44,867 nucleotides of DNA from Leifsonia sp. ku-ls. Lineage in GTDB: Bacteria > Actinomycetota > Actinomycetes > Actinomycetales > Microbacteriaceae. Under the pieces are notes generated by a model, which ran no database searches, was not told the origin of the DNA, and saw nothing but the letters and a program-made list of their open reading frames with translations. The translations under genes were made by a program, and so were the position numbers. The stretch lies in assembly GCA_003367665.1 (NCBI GenBank), contig QKXI01000011.1:96940-141806 (forward strand). The letters run 5' to 3'. How positions within the stretch are numbered: the first letter of the stretch is position 1; each line of letters opens with the position of its first letter. Of this stretch, positions 15,138 to 25,115 are shown piece after piece.

Positions 15138-16747
15138 GCTTTCTCATCCGTCGCCGCGCCCTGACCGGCCGCACCGGAACCATGATCGGCGGGGTCGCCC
15201 TCTTCCTCGCCTCCACACTGGCAATCGGCACCATCGGCGTGACAGCCTTCTCTGCCGCCACCCAGGCCAAGCGGACCGCCACCTACGACACTCTCGCCCT
15301 AGCCGTGGAGAGTCGCGCACAGCATTTCGCCGCCGCGCTCGACTCGTCACTGAGCTCTCCCACTGTCCCCAGCACCGGCCGCGAATGCGCCCCCAGTGGG
15401 AGCATCTGCACCACCGTGCTCCCGGACCCGCTGCCCCCCACCGACACCACGCGCACCCTGCGCATCCAAGCCGACGATTTGGACACGCACCTGACCATGA
15501 CCCGGGACGTGCAGCTGCAGGCAACCGCTGCGACACATGTCACCGCGATCAGCTCCGATGGGAAGCCGACATGGGCGGCCGCCGAAGAGGGCCACGTCTT
15601 CACAATCTGGGGAGTGGCCGGCGGGACCGTGACCAAGGTCACCGCGAGCCAGATGTCGGGACCCGCCGCGGGCACACGCTGGGTCGACGCGTCGCCCCGC
15701 AACGGCATCGACAGCGCCGGGCGACCCTGGGTCTACGGGGCCAACAACGCCTGCCAGGCCGGAACCGGGGCGACCTCGACGGGTGTGGCCGCCACAGCCC
15801 TGACGGCCCCGCAGAATGTACGCGACGCGGTCTCCAGCGCCGATTCCGCCTTCTTCCTCGACGCGAGCGGCACGGCGTGGGGCTACGGGGCCAACTCGAG
15901 CGGGCAGCTCGGCCTCGGCAACACATCGACGGCCTGCAGCCCGACAGCGATCAAGGGAATCAAGTTCATCGCGGTCGCCACGGCGAACGGATCAAGCTTC
16001 GGCATCGACATCACTCACCGACTGTGGGCCTGGGGCAACGGGACCGCCGGCCAGCTCGGCGACGGGAAGAAGACCTCGTACCTCGTGCCGACGCAGATCG
16101 CCATGTCGACCAAGTTCGTCGCCGTCGCGACCAACGGGGCGAGCAGCTGGGCCATCGACGAGCAGGGCCGCTTGTGGTCCTGGGGAAAGAACACGTCCGG
16201 TCAGCTTGGCAACGGAACAACCGCCGACACTGCCACGGCTGCACAGCTCAGCACTTCCACCATCTTCACTCGCATCGCCGCCGGCGCAGCCAGCATCTAC
16301 GCGATCGACAAGACCGGCCAGCTCTGGGCAGCCGGGGAGAACAGCACTGGCGAGCTCGGGGACACGACCACGACCGATCGCCCGAGCCTGACCCGGGTCG
16401 GCGTCGGAAAGACCATCGTCGACGTCGCCGCTGGCCGAAGCCGCGCCTTCGCGCTCGACAACGCGGGCCACCTGTGGGCTTGGGGAGAAGCCAGCGCCGG
16501 CCGACTCGGCATCGGCTGGGACGCCACCGTCGTGAAGACCCTGACCCCCGCGAGCTCGGCCACTACTTACCGCTCGATCAACGCCGCCCCGGACCTCGAC
16601 ACCGCGGCCGCCGTCGACACCGACGGCAACCTCTGGGGGATCGGCACTGGCGGAAGTGGCCTCTGGAACGCATCCCTGGCCACGAACCCCCTGACCCCCA
16701 CGCGAATGCCGCGACCCACCGGCTTCACCGCACCGATCTGGAAGTGA
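15134..16747 (+). CDS. Pilin-like protein fused to a seven-bladed RCC1 beta-propeller
   Basis: This 537-aa protein starts at GTG 15134, overlapping the upstream stop. A basic N-terminus and one membrane helix (TMIGGVALFLASTLAIG) resemble a minor pilin anchor. After a linker with Cys pairs, residues about 170-520 hold RCC1-type repeats: WVYGANNACQAG, WGYGANSSGQLG, WAWGNGTAGQLG, WSWGKNTSGQLG, WAAGENSTGELG, WAWGEASAGRLG and WGIGTGGSGLW. These make one seven-bladed propeller. In bacteria RCC1 propellers often mediate surface binding. By position this is a pilus-tip or surface adhesin, comparable in design but not in sequence to PilY1-type propellers. That function is inference. Confidence 0.85.
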   Translation: MSFLIRRRALTGRTGTMIGGVALFLASTLAIGTIGVTAFSAATQAKRTATYDTLALAVESRAQHFAAALDSSLSSPTVPSTGRECAPSGSICTTVLPDPLPPTDTTRTLRIQADDLDTHLTMTRDVQLQATAATHVTAISSDGKPTWAAAEEGHVFTIWGVAGGTVTKVTASQMSGPAAGTRWVDASPRNGIDSAGRPWVYGANNACQAGTGATSTGVAATALTAPQNVRDAVSSADSAFFLDASGTAWGYGANSSGQLGLGNTSTACSPTAIKGIKFIAVATANGSSFGIDITHRLWAWGNGTAGQLGDGKKTSYLVPTQIAMSTKFVAVATNGASSWAIDEQGRLWSWGKNTSGQLGNGTTADTATAAQLSTSTIFTRIAAGAASIYAIDKTGQLWAAGENSTGELGDTTTTDRPSLTRVGVGKTIVDVAAGRSRAFALDNAGHLWAWGEASAGRLGIGWDATVVKTLTPASSATTYRSINAAPDLDTAAAVDTDGNLWGIGTGGSGLWNASLATNPLTPTRMPRPTGFTAPIWK

Positions 16748-16755
16748 GAGAACCC

Positions 16756-18762
16756 GTGAAGAGCAACTTCCTCTCCCATCGCCTGCGCTTCCTTCGCGGC
16801 CGCGCTGGCATCAGCGTCAACGCCCGCGAGGAGGCGATCACCACACCGATCCGCGCAGCCCAGCTGTTGCTGATTGGTGGAGTCGTCGTCGCACTCGCAG
16901 GGGCGGGCAGCATCCTGGGTGCCTCGGCCAGCGTCTCGGCCCACGCCGACGCCTCACGGATCCAGTTCGAGCGGGATGTCCGGGCTTCATCCGTTGTCCG
17001 CGGTCTCGACGACGACACGGTCGCCCTGCTTTCCCCAGACGGCGACTCCTGCAAGGTCACGACATGGTCAATCGCGGGCAACGCGCCGGAGAAGACCGTG
17101 CGCGTCAGCAGCGCCACCACCGCGGGCGCCTGCACCAGCACGACCCCGATCACCCGTCCGACAGGCGGCGATATGCAGGCTGACCAGCTCGCTGCCGCCG
17201 CTTTCACGTACGAGAACCTCGGACACCGGACACTGACCTTCGATGGGTCGGGTGATCCCCACCTTGAATCCGGAGCGAAGCCGGCGGACGTCGCCGACGC
17301 AGACTGGAACGACCTGCGCCCGTACAGCGTCAGCCTCAGCATCACGAGCGCGGTGAAGGACCTGACCGTGGGATCCCGAGAGCGGGTCTTCACCGGCACC
17401 ACGGCCATCACGAATCTCCCGGCCGCAGACCCAAACCTTCGCTACGTCCCTCCGACTTCACAGATCCCCACCCCGGCTACGCTCCGCATCGCCAGCATCG
17501 TGCGCTCACAGAGCACGGGGACCGCCTACTCCGGCGCACGGGAGGGAATCACGGTGACGTTCGTCGGCGGCGTGTGCGCCGCACAGCCCACCACTCTCAC
17601 TCTCACGTACGCGGCGAGCTCCCCGGTGGGGCTGGCTCCGGTCAACACGGTCTCCGCAATGACCTTGACCGGCGCTGCAGCCAGCCTCGACCTGGCCGGT
17701 GTGCAGAACGGCAGCAGCGGCCTTGTCACTCTCACCGCGGCCTGCGGAACCGGCAGCATGACCACCGACGCATCAGCCAACTATCACCAGGATGTTCCCG
17801 CTCCCGGACTGACGGCCAAACAGGGCTCTTCGGCCGAGCAGTATGTCCTGACGTGGACGGCGGTGTCGAGCCTCGCCACCTCCTACGAGCCGTCCTGGTC
17901 GACGAGCTTCGGTACGGACGACCAGATGCCGGAAACGACCGCTCTGACCGCGACGAAGACCTTCGCCCTGGGAACGACATACGGGGCAACGATCACCTTC
18001 TGGGTCACCGCCGGCGTCGGCGACGATTCGGCGAAGTCGTCACCTGCCGCGATCACAACGGCCTGGCCGGCCACGCCCGCCGGGGCGAACATGACCTACA
18101 CGCGCACCGGTTACAACGGCAACTACGTCTCCGGGAACGTGAAGTGGAACTTCACCGGTACCTGCCCGGCCGGGACAACGCTGCAGGCGTCTCAGCTCGA
18201 GAACCACGCGGGAACGACCAGCAAGACGTACAACAACGCGGTTCAGTACCAGGGCCCCTTCACGAACAACCTCACACAGGTCAACTGGGGCCCGTCCTAT
18301 GCGCTGCAGGGCTACCCGTACGGGATGGGACTGCAGACCCGTTGCGCGTCGCCCAACGGCCTCTACAGCCCTGTCGTGCAGGTGCAATCGCGCGAGTGGA
18401 TCACGCCGATGGCGCAGCCCGGCGCGCCGGTCTGGAACGCGTACAACATCTACACGTACACCGCCCCGATCTACTGGACGCATTCGACGTGCAACGCGCC
18501 GAGCGGCTGTTCGTCGCTCGCCGTGAACTACATCACCTACTGCGCCGCCGGGTCGAACCTCAACTCGAACGGCTGGATGTCCACCGACTGGAACGGGTCA
18601 ACGTACTGGCACAACTTCGGGTTCGGTGACTACTGGGACACCCGGGGCACGCAGCGAAACGTGACCTACACCAACGCGCAGTACAACTGCGCGACACCAT
18701 GGGGCTACGTCAGTCCGATGAGTCCTCTCGGTGGCGGCGTGACGGTGACGGTGTTCCCGTGA
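16756..18762 (+). CDS. Large pilin-like surface protein with Ig/FN3-type domains
   Basis: This 668-aa protein starts at GTG 16756, eight bases after the previous stop with GAGAG upstream. The N-terminus (RLRFLRGRAGISVNAREEAI, then AAQLLLIGGVVVALAGAG) could be a prepilin-like leader and helix. The middle contains two or three beta-sandwich-like segments, including a fibronectin-III-like stretch (VLTWTAVSSLATSYEPSW). The C-terminal 220 residues are Tyr/Asn/Trp-rich with five or more cysteines, suggesting a disulfide-stabilised binding domain. It is probably a pilus-associated adhesin. The family is not recognised. Confidence 0.7.
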   Translation: MKSNFLSHRLRFLRGRAGISVNAREEAITTPIRAAQLLLIGGVVVALAGAGSILGASASVSAHADASRIQFERDVRASSVVRGLDDDTVALLSPDGDSCKVTTWSIAGNAPEKTVRVSSATTAGACTSTTPITRPTGGDMQADQLAAAAFTYENLGHRTLTFDGSGDPHLESGAKPADVADADWNDLRPYSVSLSITSAVKDLTVGSRERVFTGTTAITNLPAADPNLRYVPPTSQIPTPATLRIASIVRSQSTGTAYSGAREGITVTFVGGVCAAQPTTLTLTYAASSPVGLAPVNTVSAMTLTGAAASLDLAGVQNGSSGLVTLTAACGTGSMTTDASANYHQDVPAPGLTAKQGSSAEQYVLTWTAVSSLATSYEPSWSTSFGTDDQMPETTALTATKTFALGTTYGATITFWVTAGVGDDSAKSSPAAITTAWPATPAGANMTYTRTGYNGNYVSGNVKWNFTGTCPAGTTLQASQLENHAGTTSKTYNNAVQYQGPFTNNLTQVNWGPSYALQGYPYGMGLQTRCASPNGLYSPVVQVQSREWITPMAQPGAPVWNAYNIYTYTAPIYWTHSTCNAPSGCSSLAVNYITYCAAGSNLNSNGWMSTDWNGSTYWHNFGFGDYWDTRGTQRNVTYTNAQYNCATPWGYVSPMSPLGGGVTVTVFP

Positions 18763-19502
18763 GCGCGCACCGGAAGGGAATGTCGTCGCGGCGAAAAGCC
18801 CTTGCCGCGGCGGGGGTCGCCACGTCCATTGTGGCGGCCGCGGCCGCTGGCCTCTACTTCGGTGTGGGTGCGCTGAGCGCCCAGTCCGCGGCAGAGCGCG
18901 TGTACGCGCAGCACCACCCGGTGGGGGAGACGGAAGAGACACGTGCCGCGGCCGAGCTCAAGGTGAAGCAGGAGGCCGCGGCCGCGGAGAAGAAGCGTGA
19001 GGAGGCCAACGCGAAGTCGGCTCAAACCCCGGAGGCGGTCTACACGCCGCCTCCGCAGCCGCAGGTTGCCTCGAACCGCACGCTGCCGGTAGGTGCAGCG
19101 GACCCGACGTCGCCGGCGCGGTCGACGACGGGGCTCTACGCTGATTCGTTCGCGAAGGAGCTGTTGATGGCGCGCGCGATGGTGAGCGGTTCCGCGGCAC
19201 AGCCCATTGCGCCGGCGCTGGCTCCGGATGCGTGCATGGAGTCCTGGGTTCGTGAGCATGTCCACGACTACGACGGACGGTCGACGTTCGGCGTCTCGCC
19301 GGTGTGCGGAAGGCAGGTCGCGTTGATCGCGGGCGCTGGCGGCATCGACGAGAAGATCCTGCTGTTCGGCTCTGCGCAGAAGGACGGCCCCGCCGATGTG
19401 CGGCAACTGCTCCTGGCATCGACGGGCACCGAGGTGTCCTTCGCTTCGGCGTCGACGGAGGACGGTCGCACCGTGGTGATGATCGCAGCCGTCGCGTCCT
19501 GA
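18759..19502 (+). CDS. Hypothetical membrane-anchored exported protein, last gene of pilus operon
   Basis: This 247-aa protein starts at GTG 18759, overlapping the previous stop as GTGA. The N-terminus is basic, with one hydrophobic helix (ALAAAGVATSIVAAAAAGLYFG). A charged Ala/Glu/Lys coiled-coil stretch (residues about 60-90), a Pro-rich linker and a C-terminal domain with two cysteines (PDACMESW and SPVCGRQ) follow. No family is recognised. The end of the operon is marked by a strong terminator 12 bp later. A pilus-assembly or envelope-spanning accessory role is likely from context. Confidence 0.65.
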   Translation: MSAHRKGMSSRRKALAAAGVATSIVAAAAAGLYFGVGALSAQSAAERVYAQHHPVGETEETRAAAELKVKQEAAAAEKKREEANAKSAQTPEAVYTPPPQPQVASNRTLPVGAADPTSPARSTTGLYADSFAKELLMARAMVSGSAAQPIAPALAPDACMESWVREHVHDYDGRSTFGVSPVCGRQVALIAGAGGIDEKILLFGSAQKDGPADVRQLLLASTGTEVSFASASTEDGRTVVMIAAVAS

Positions 19503-19514
19503 CCCAAGCAATAT

Positions 19515-19549
19515 GAGAACCCCGCGAGCCAGTGGCTCGCGGGGTTCTC
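19515..19549 (+). terminator. Strong intrinsic terminator of pilus operon
   Basis: A perfect 16-bp stem (19515-19530 with 19534-19549) around an AGT loop is followed by TTATT on the plus strand. It ends the pilus operon and separates it from the convergent gene at 19615. Confidence 0.85.
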
Positions 19550-19614
19550 TTATTGGGGGTGGCGCCCCGCCAAGGGGGAGGACGAGGCGCCGGGCGCCGC
19601 TTACGCGGCGCGGC

Positions 19615-20862
<1,248 letters not shown>

Positions 20863-20985
20863 GGTGATTCCCCCTTGGTTAGGTTAGAGCGCTCGGCTCT
20901 CGTGATGCGCCACAGAGGCGCGCTGGTGAGTGGTCGAGAGGCGAGATGGATCTCTTCTCTCTGTCGGCCGTGCAGCCGCGACCGG

Positions 20986-21276
20986 TTAGTTGACGGCGTA
21001 GAGGCGCGGCGACTCGTCGGCCCGGTCGGGGGCCACGAGCTTGTCGACGATGTAGTAGTGACGGGAGCCTTCGTGATAGTCGCCGCCTTCGTAGCCGATA
21101 TGACGCCAGCCGCGCTCCTGCAGGGAGCGGAGAGTGGCGGCGCGGGTACGGAGCAGTTCAGTGCGACGCTCGGACCCCATTCGGTCACGGGGGATCGACT
21201 GTGTCACCAAGCGATCGATGATCGGATCCTTGTCGATCTGCGGCGATCTGGTCGCCGCGTCCTTCTTCTGCTTCAA
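20986..21276 (-). CDS. Hypothetical protein, divergent from RHH-like gene
   Basis: This 96-aa, charged, soluble protein starts at TTG 21276. A strong GGGAGGTGA ribosome site three to five bases upstream decides the start. The segment LRSLQERGWRHIGYE and the later HYYIVDKL share a loose pattern with [11 protein letters not shown] and YRIFNQL in the gene at 24852, so the two may be distant paralogs. It lies back-to-back with the small gene at 21372 across a shared operator region. Function unknown. Confidence 0.6.
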   Translation of the reverse strand: MKQKKDAATRSPQIDKDPIIDRLVTQSIPRDRMGSERRTELLRTRAATLRSLQERGWRHIGYEGGDYHEGSRHYYIVDKLVAPDRADESPRLYAVN

Positions 21277-21295
21277 AGGTCACCTCCCGGTTTCT

Positions 21296-21365
21296 GTAGA
21301 CCAATAACTGAAACCGTAGACCAATAACGGCGAGAGTGTCAACGTTTCTGGTCTACGGATATACT
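21296..21365. promoter_or_regulatory. Three GTAGACC operator sites and a leaderless promoter
   Basis: GTAGACCAATAAC occurs at 21296-21308 and again at 21316-21328 (20-bp spacing). A third, inverted site (CCGTAGACCAGAAAC on the minus strand) lies at 21344-21358. A -10 TATACT at 21360-21365 puts transcription start at or next to ATG 21372, so that transcript would be leaderless. The inverted site abuts the -10, which suits repression by the product of the gene at 21372. Confidence 0.6.
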
Positions 21366-21371
21366 CGCGTC

Positions 21372-21590
21372 ATGCCACGGCCACCGAAGAAGGACGACGA
21401 GCGGCTCTCCGCCGACAACCACGTGCGAATGAGCGCGCTACAGCAGGCGTTCATCGAGCGGGCAGCGGCGCGCGCCGGGGAGAAGCCGTCACCGTTTTTG
21501 CGGACGGCGGGACTTTCGCGCGCGAGCGAGGTCTTGGGGGAGCCCATCCCGGGGGAGACCCCGACAAGCGAGGCGGCCGCGGAGACCTGA
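21372..21590 (+). CDS. Small RHH/MobC-like DNA-binding protein
   Basis: This 72-aa protein starts at ATG 21372. There is no ribosome site, but a TATACT -10 lies seven bases upstream, so the mRNA is probably leaderless. A GTG at 21336 in frame is inside the operator and unlikely. The sequence (DNHVRMSALQQAFIERAAARAGEKPSPFLRTAGLSRAS) fits the strand-helix-helix of ribbon-helix-helix proteins such as CopG/MobC. It may be an autorepressor acting on the three GTAGACC sites. An accessory relaxosome role is an alternative. Confidence 0.6.
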   Translation: MPRPPKKDDERLSADNHVRMSALQQAFIERAAARAGEKPSPFLRTAGLSRASEVLGEPIPGETPTSEAAAET

Positions 21591-21643
21591 GTCTCGAAGG
21601 TCGCGAACGTTACAGCTGCTGCTCATCTCTCAGGAAGGCCCAC

Positions 21644-23863
21644 GTGCAACCGTCGACTGGTTCGCTGTCCAAGGCAGGCTCGCTTCTCGCTACCACCGCA
21701 CTGCTACTCGTCGTAGGAGTGATGGCCTCGGCTCCAGCGGTAGCCGACGCCGGGACCTTTCCGGTCGGCAACAACCCTGCGTCGGTGACGTACTCGCCTG
21801 ACGGCTCGGCCGCGTATGTCACCAACGACCTCGACGCTGAGAACCCCGGCAGCGTGTCGGTGATCAACCCCAACACGGGAAAGGTTGCTGCGACCATTCC
21901 GGTGGGGATCAACCCCCACGGCGTGAGCGTGAGCAAGACCGGCGACAGGGCGTACGTAGCCAACTACAGCAGCCACACCGTCTCGGTCATCGACACCGCC
22001 ACCAAGGCGGTCACCACTACGATCAGCGGATTCAAGTATCCCGAACGGATCGCACTCACCACTGATGGTTCAACCGCCTACGTGAGCAACGGCTCGCCGG
22101 GGACCACTCAGCAGGGGACCAAGACGGTGTCCGTGGTGAACCTGAGCACCAACACCATCACCGCCACCATCCCAGTAGGGGAGTGGCCCACGGCCTTGGC
22201 GCTGTCACCTGACGGCACCCAGCTGTACGCGCTCAACCACGTGGACTCCACCATCTCGGTGATCAGCACGGCGAGCAACACGGTCACCGGCACGATCACG
22301 TTGCCCTGGTATCCGCAGGACGTGAAGTTCTCTCCTGACGGGAGCAAGGCATACGTCTCGGAGCAGGGCGCATCCAGCAACTCCTACACCGCCTCGCTGT
22401 CGGCAATCGACGTCGCCACCGCTCGGGTGATCCAGACGATCAGCTACGCCCCTGCGACGTACTTCCCGACTCCGAACGGCGGAGCCGACCGAGGACAGCT
22501 GGCGCTGACTCCCGACGGCCAGAGCGCCTACATCACCAACCTGGTTGCCGGCACTGTCTCGGTGATCAACCTGGGCACGATGAAGGAGGGCGCTCCCGTC
22601 GCCGTCGGCAAGTATCCGCGCGACATTGCCATCGCGCCCACTGGGGACGCGGCGCTGGTCACCAACGGCGGCTCAGCATCGGTGACTCGACTCCCGTTGG
22701 CCTCCACCACGCCACCGACGACCGCGCGAGTCAGTGGAGGGGATCGCTTCACCACTGCGGTGAGCATCTCCCAGCAGTCCTATCCCGGTACCGCTCCCGT
22801 GGTCTACATCGCCTCCGGCCTCGGTTACCCCGACGCGCTGGGCGCAGGCCCCGCCGCGGTCAAGCAGGGCGGCCCGCTGCTGCTCACCACAACCTGGTCG
22901 CTTCCTGACGCCACTGCGACGGAGATCCAGCGACTCCAGCCCAGCCAGATCGTCGTGGTGGGCGGCCCGAACAGCGTGAGCGGCAGCGTCTACTCCGCGC
23001 TTTCTAAACTCGCCCCGTCGATCACACGCGTCACCGGCGGGGACCGGTTCGCCACCAACAAGGCCCTGCTCTCCTACGCGTTCCCTGGCAACAACGACAC
23101 CGTTTACGTCGCCTCGGGCCTGAACTTCCCCGACGCGCTGTCCGCCTCCGCCATCTCCGGGTCAACCGGCTCGCCAGTGGTGCTGATCAACACCAACCTG
23201 GGGCACATCGATGCCGAGACGATGAACCTGATCCGCTCGATGGCTCCCTTCAACATCGTCACGGCGGGTGGAGGCATCAGCATGCCGCCCTACCTCGTCA
23301 ACGATCTGCGCAGCATCGCAAACGTGACCGAGAACGATGGCTCTGACCGCTTCGCCACCTCGCAGCTGCTCAACGAGGGCAAGTACAGCGCGGCGAACCC
23401 GCCCAAGAACGTGTACCTGGCCAACGGGCTGAACTTCCCCGACGCGCTGGCCGGGGGAGCCCTGGCAGCGAAGGAGGGTTCCGCGCTGCTCACGGTGCCC
23501 GGCTGGTGCATTCCACAGCGCACTTTGGCCGACATTCAGGGCTGGGGCATCAAGACCGTCACCCTGCTTGGTGGCAACGCCTCGCTCAGTACAGAGGTGG
23601 CCAACTTGACCGCCTGCGGCGCAAACATCGGCGGCGCGACCTCCGGGGCTGTCCCCATCCCGGACAAGCCGACACGGGCCGCCTACGCGGGCATGAACAG
23701 CTACTACATGCCGTTCTCGCAGTGCCCCGACCCGGTCCAGTTCGCGACTCATGATCCCGGCCCCCAGGGCAACGCCTACGAGTCCTATGACTTCAGCTTC
23801 CCCTGGAGCTACAACCTCAGCGGAAGCACCTTCCGATTCTTCTACTGCTTCAGCGGATTCTGA
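21644..23863 (+). CDS. Secreted YVTN beta-propeller protein with cell-wall-binding repeat 2 domains
   Basis: This 739-aa protein starts at GTG 21644 with GGAAGG upstream. It has a signal peptide (SLLATTALLLVVGVMASAPAVA). Residues about 38-350 form a YVTN/lactonase-like propeller, with repeats such as VSVINPNTGKVAATIPVG and SPDGTQLYALN. Three cell-wall-binding repeat 2 units follow, marked by RVSGGDRFTTAVSIS, RVTGGDRFATNKALL and GSDRFATSQLL, with GLNFPDAL motifs. In clostridial and actinobacterial proteins this repeat attaches non-covalently to the cell wall. A 60-residue tail has paired Cys. It is a surface-retained propeller, probably for adhesion. It stands alone, apart from the pilus operon, and is convergent with the ssb operon. 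Confidence 0.88.
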   Translation: MQPSTGSLSKAGSLLATTALLLVVGVMASAPAVADAGTFPVGNNPASVTYSPDGSAAYVTNDLDAENPGSVSVINPNTGKVAATIPVGINPHGVSVSKTGDRAYVANYSSHTVSVIDTATKAVTTTISGFKYPERIALTTDGSTAYVSNGSPGTTQQGTKTVSVVNLSTNTITATIPVGEWPTALALSPDGTQLYALNHVDSTISVISTASNTVTGTITLPWYPQDVKFSPDGSKAYVSEQGASSNSYTASLSAIDVATARVIQTISYAPATYFPTPNGGADRGQLALTPDGQSAYITNLVAGTVSVINLGTMKEGAPVAVGKYPRDIAIAPTGDAALVTNGGSASVTRLPLASTTPPTTARVSGGDRFTTAVSISQQSYPGTAPVVYIASGLGYPDALGAGPAAVKQGGPLLLTTTWSLPDATATEIQRLQPSQIVVVGGPNSVSGSVYSALSKLAPSITRVTGGDRFATNKALLSYAFPGNNDTVYVASGLNFPDALSASAISGSTGSPVVLINTNLGHIDAETMNLIRSMAPFNIVTAGGGISMPPYLVNDLRSIANVTENDGSDRFATSQLLNEGKYSAANPPKNVYLANGLNFPDALAGGALAAKEGSALLTVPGWCIPQRTLADIQGWGIKTVTLLGGNASLSTEVANLTACGANIGGATSGAVPIPDKPTRAAYAGMNSYYMPFSQCPDPVQFATHDPGPQGNAYESYDFSFPWSYNLSGSTFRFFYCFSGF

Positions 23864-23994
23864 GTCGCTGGCCGCCCGCGCTCGGCGGCCGTCCGCCGGC
23901 GAGAGACGTGGTCTCTCACGTACCAACCGATCATGAAGATGGCGATACCGATCGTGAGCCCAAGGCCGACCCAGTCGCTCCAGTGCACCTGCAT
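23842..23994 (-). CDS. Small single-pass membrane protein
   Basis: This 50-aa protein starts at ATG 23994, four bases after the ssb stop. It has one helix (WVGLGLTIGIAIFMIGWYV) and a basic tail, predicting a cytoplasmic C-terminus. It overlaps the 3' end of the convergent propeller gene by 22 bp. Coupling to ssb supports a real gene. Function unknown. Confidence 0.55.
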   Translation of the reverse strand: MQVHWSDWVGLGLTIGIAIFMIGWYVRDHVSRRRTAAERGRPATQNPLKQ

Positions 23995-23998
23995 CGGA

Positions 23999-24436
23999 TC
24001 AGGCCCCCCACGGCTCGTCGGCGGACTGGGGGTGGTTCCACATGTCACCGGGGTCTACCTCCGTGGCCGAAGACTGGGCGCGGGTGACCTGTGCGATGGC
24101 GTAGCGCAGCGACGGGCCGATCTCGTCGATCTCGAGCTCGATGCTGGTGCGCTTCTCGCCTTCCTTCGTCTCGTAGGAGCGCTGCTTCAGGCGGCCCTGC
24201 GCGATGACGCGCGACCCCTTGGTCAGCGAACCGGCGACGTGCTCCGCGAACTCGCGCCAGACACTGGCGCGGAGGAACAGGGCCTCACCGTCCTTCCACT
24301 CGTTCGCCTGGCGGTCGAACGTGCGGGGAGTGGACGCGATGGTGAAGTTGGCGACTGCCAGCCCGTTCTGCGTGTAGCGCAGCTCGGGGTCGGCCGTGAG
24401 GTTTCCCACCACGGTGATGACGGTCTCGCCGGCCAT
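23999..24436 (-). CDS. ssb: Single-stranded DNA-binding protein
   Basis: This 145-aa OB-fold protein starts at ATG 24436 with AAAGGA upstream. Features are typical of bacterial [73 protein letters not shown] and a C-terminal tip SADEPWGA, a variant of the acidic tip that recruits repair and replication proteins. It is shorter than chromosomal SSB, as plasmid copies usually are. It probably coats transferred single strands on entry to the recipient. It lies in an operon under element copy 3. Confidence 0.93.
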   Translation of the reverse strand: MAGETVITVVGNLTADPELRYTQNGLAVANFTIASTPRTFDRQANEWKDGEALFLRASVWREFAEHVAGSLTKGSRVIAQGRLKQRSYETKEGEKRTSIELEIDEIGPSLRYAIAQVTRAQSSATEVDPGDMWNHPQSADEPWGA

Positions 24437-24450
24437 CGTGATTCCTTTCG

Positions 24451-24855
24451 TTAGGCGCCGACGATGCGACGCGATCGTGGGGTGACGACGGTGTCGTCGT
24501 CGACGGGTGCAGCCACTGCCCTGAAAGAACGAGCGGCGGGAATGGTTGCGGCTACTCGAGACGGCATGGGTGCCGTTCGATAGCGGACGGTGATTACGCC
24601 CCTGTCGAGCAGGACTTCTCGGATGGGGATCGCGATGAAGAGAGGCCCGGTGATCGCCGCCGCCCACAGGGCCGGCCCAATGGGCACGGTCCACAGGATG
24701 ATGAGCGTAGACGCCCACCAGGGCAGCGAGCTCAACTCCTTGGAGGCAGAGAACGCGGTCGGCGTCAGCACAAAGACGAGGGCAAGCACGGCCAGCCAGC
24801 AGAGTACGAGGGCGACGGCGAGCTTGCTCGAGCGGATCGCAGACCAGTGGCTCAC
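24451..24855 (-). CDS. Hypothetical membrane protein
   Basis: This 134-aa protein starts at GTG 24855, overlapping the upstream stop as GTGA; an alternative GTG at 24867 exists. Two membrane helices ([19 protein letters not shown] and [19 protein letters not shown]) may be followed by a third hydrophobic stretch and a basic soluble tail. No family is recognised. It sits between an unknown small protein and ssb in the same operon. Confidence 0.65.
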   Translation of the reverse strand: MSHWSAIRSSKLAVALVLCWLAVLALVFVLTPTAFSASKELSSLPWWASTLIILWTVPIGPALWAAAITGPLFIAIPIREVLLDRGVITVRYRTAPMPSRVAATIPAARSFRAVAAPVDDDTVVTPRSRRIVGA

Positions 24856-25115
24856 TGGTCCGGGCACTTTTCCTCCGGAGCCAGCTGGACTCGTCGCAGC
24901 TGATTGAAGATCCGGTACGTTCCTCGGCGCCGGTCTTCCATTCGGTTAACCTTCACCAGCTCCCAGCCGTCTTCCTCCAGCTGCTTCATCTGCCGGTCCC
25001 AGTCGTCGACGAGAGCCCGTTCGACTCGCTTCTTGTCGTCCGAGGCCGGTTGCAGCGGAATCTCGGGGGAGAGGCGGGAGATTTCGTCGACGTCGTAGTC
25101 GAGGGTCGCCCTCAT
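24852..25115 (-). CDS. Hypothetical small soluble protein
   Basis: This 87-aa charged protein starts at ATG 25115, overlapping the stop of the peptide gene as ATGA. It has a helical middle ([22 protein letters not shown]) and a beta-like end. It shares a loose LxExGW and YxI pattern with the product of 20986-21276. Function unknown; the tight coupling to the conserved peptide suggests they act together. Confidence 0.65.
   Translation of the reverse strand: MRATLDYDVDEISRLSPEIPLQPASDDKKRVERALVDDWDRQMKQLEEDGWELVKVNRMEDRRRGTYRIFNQLRRVQLAPEEKCPDQ

Noticed and set aside
14848-16755. Upstream extension of the large pilin-like protein frame
   Set aside because: The extension is an Arg/His/Pro-rich shadow of the RCC1 gene; the real start is GTG 16756.
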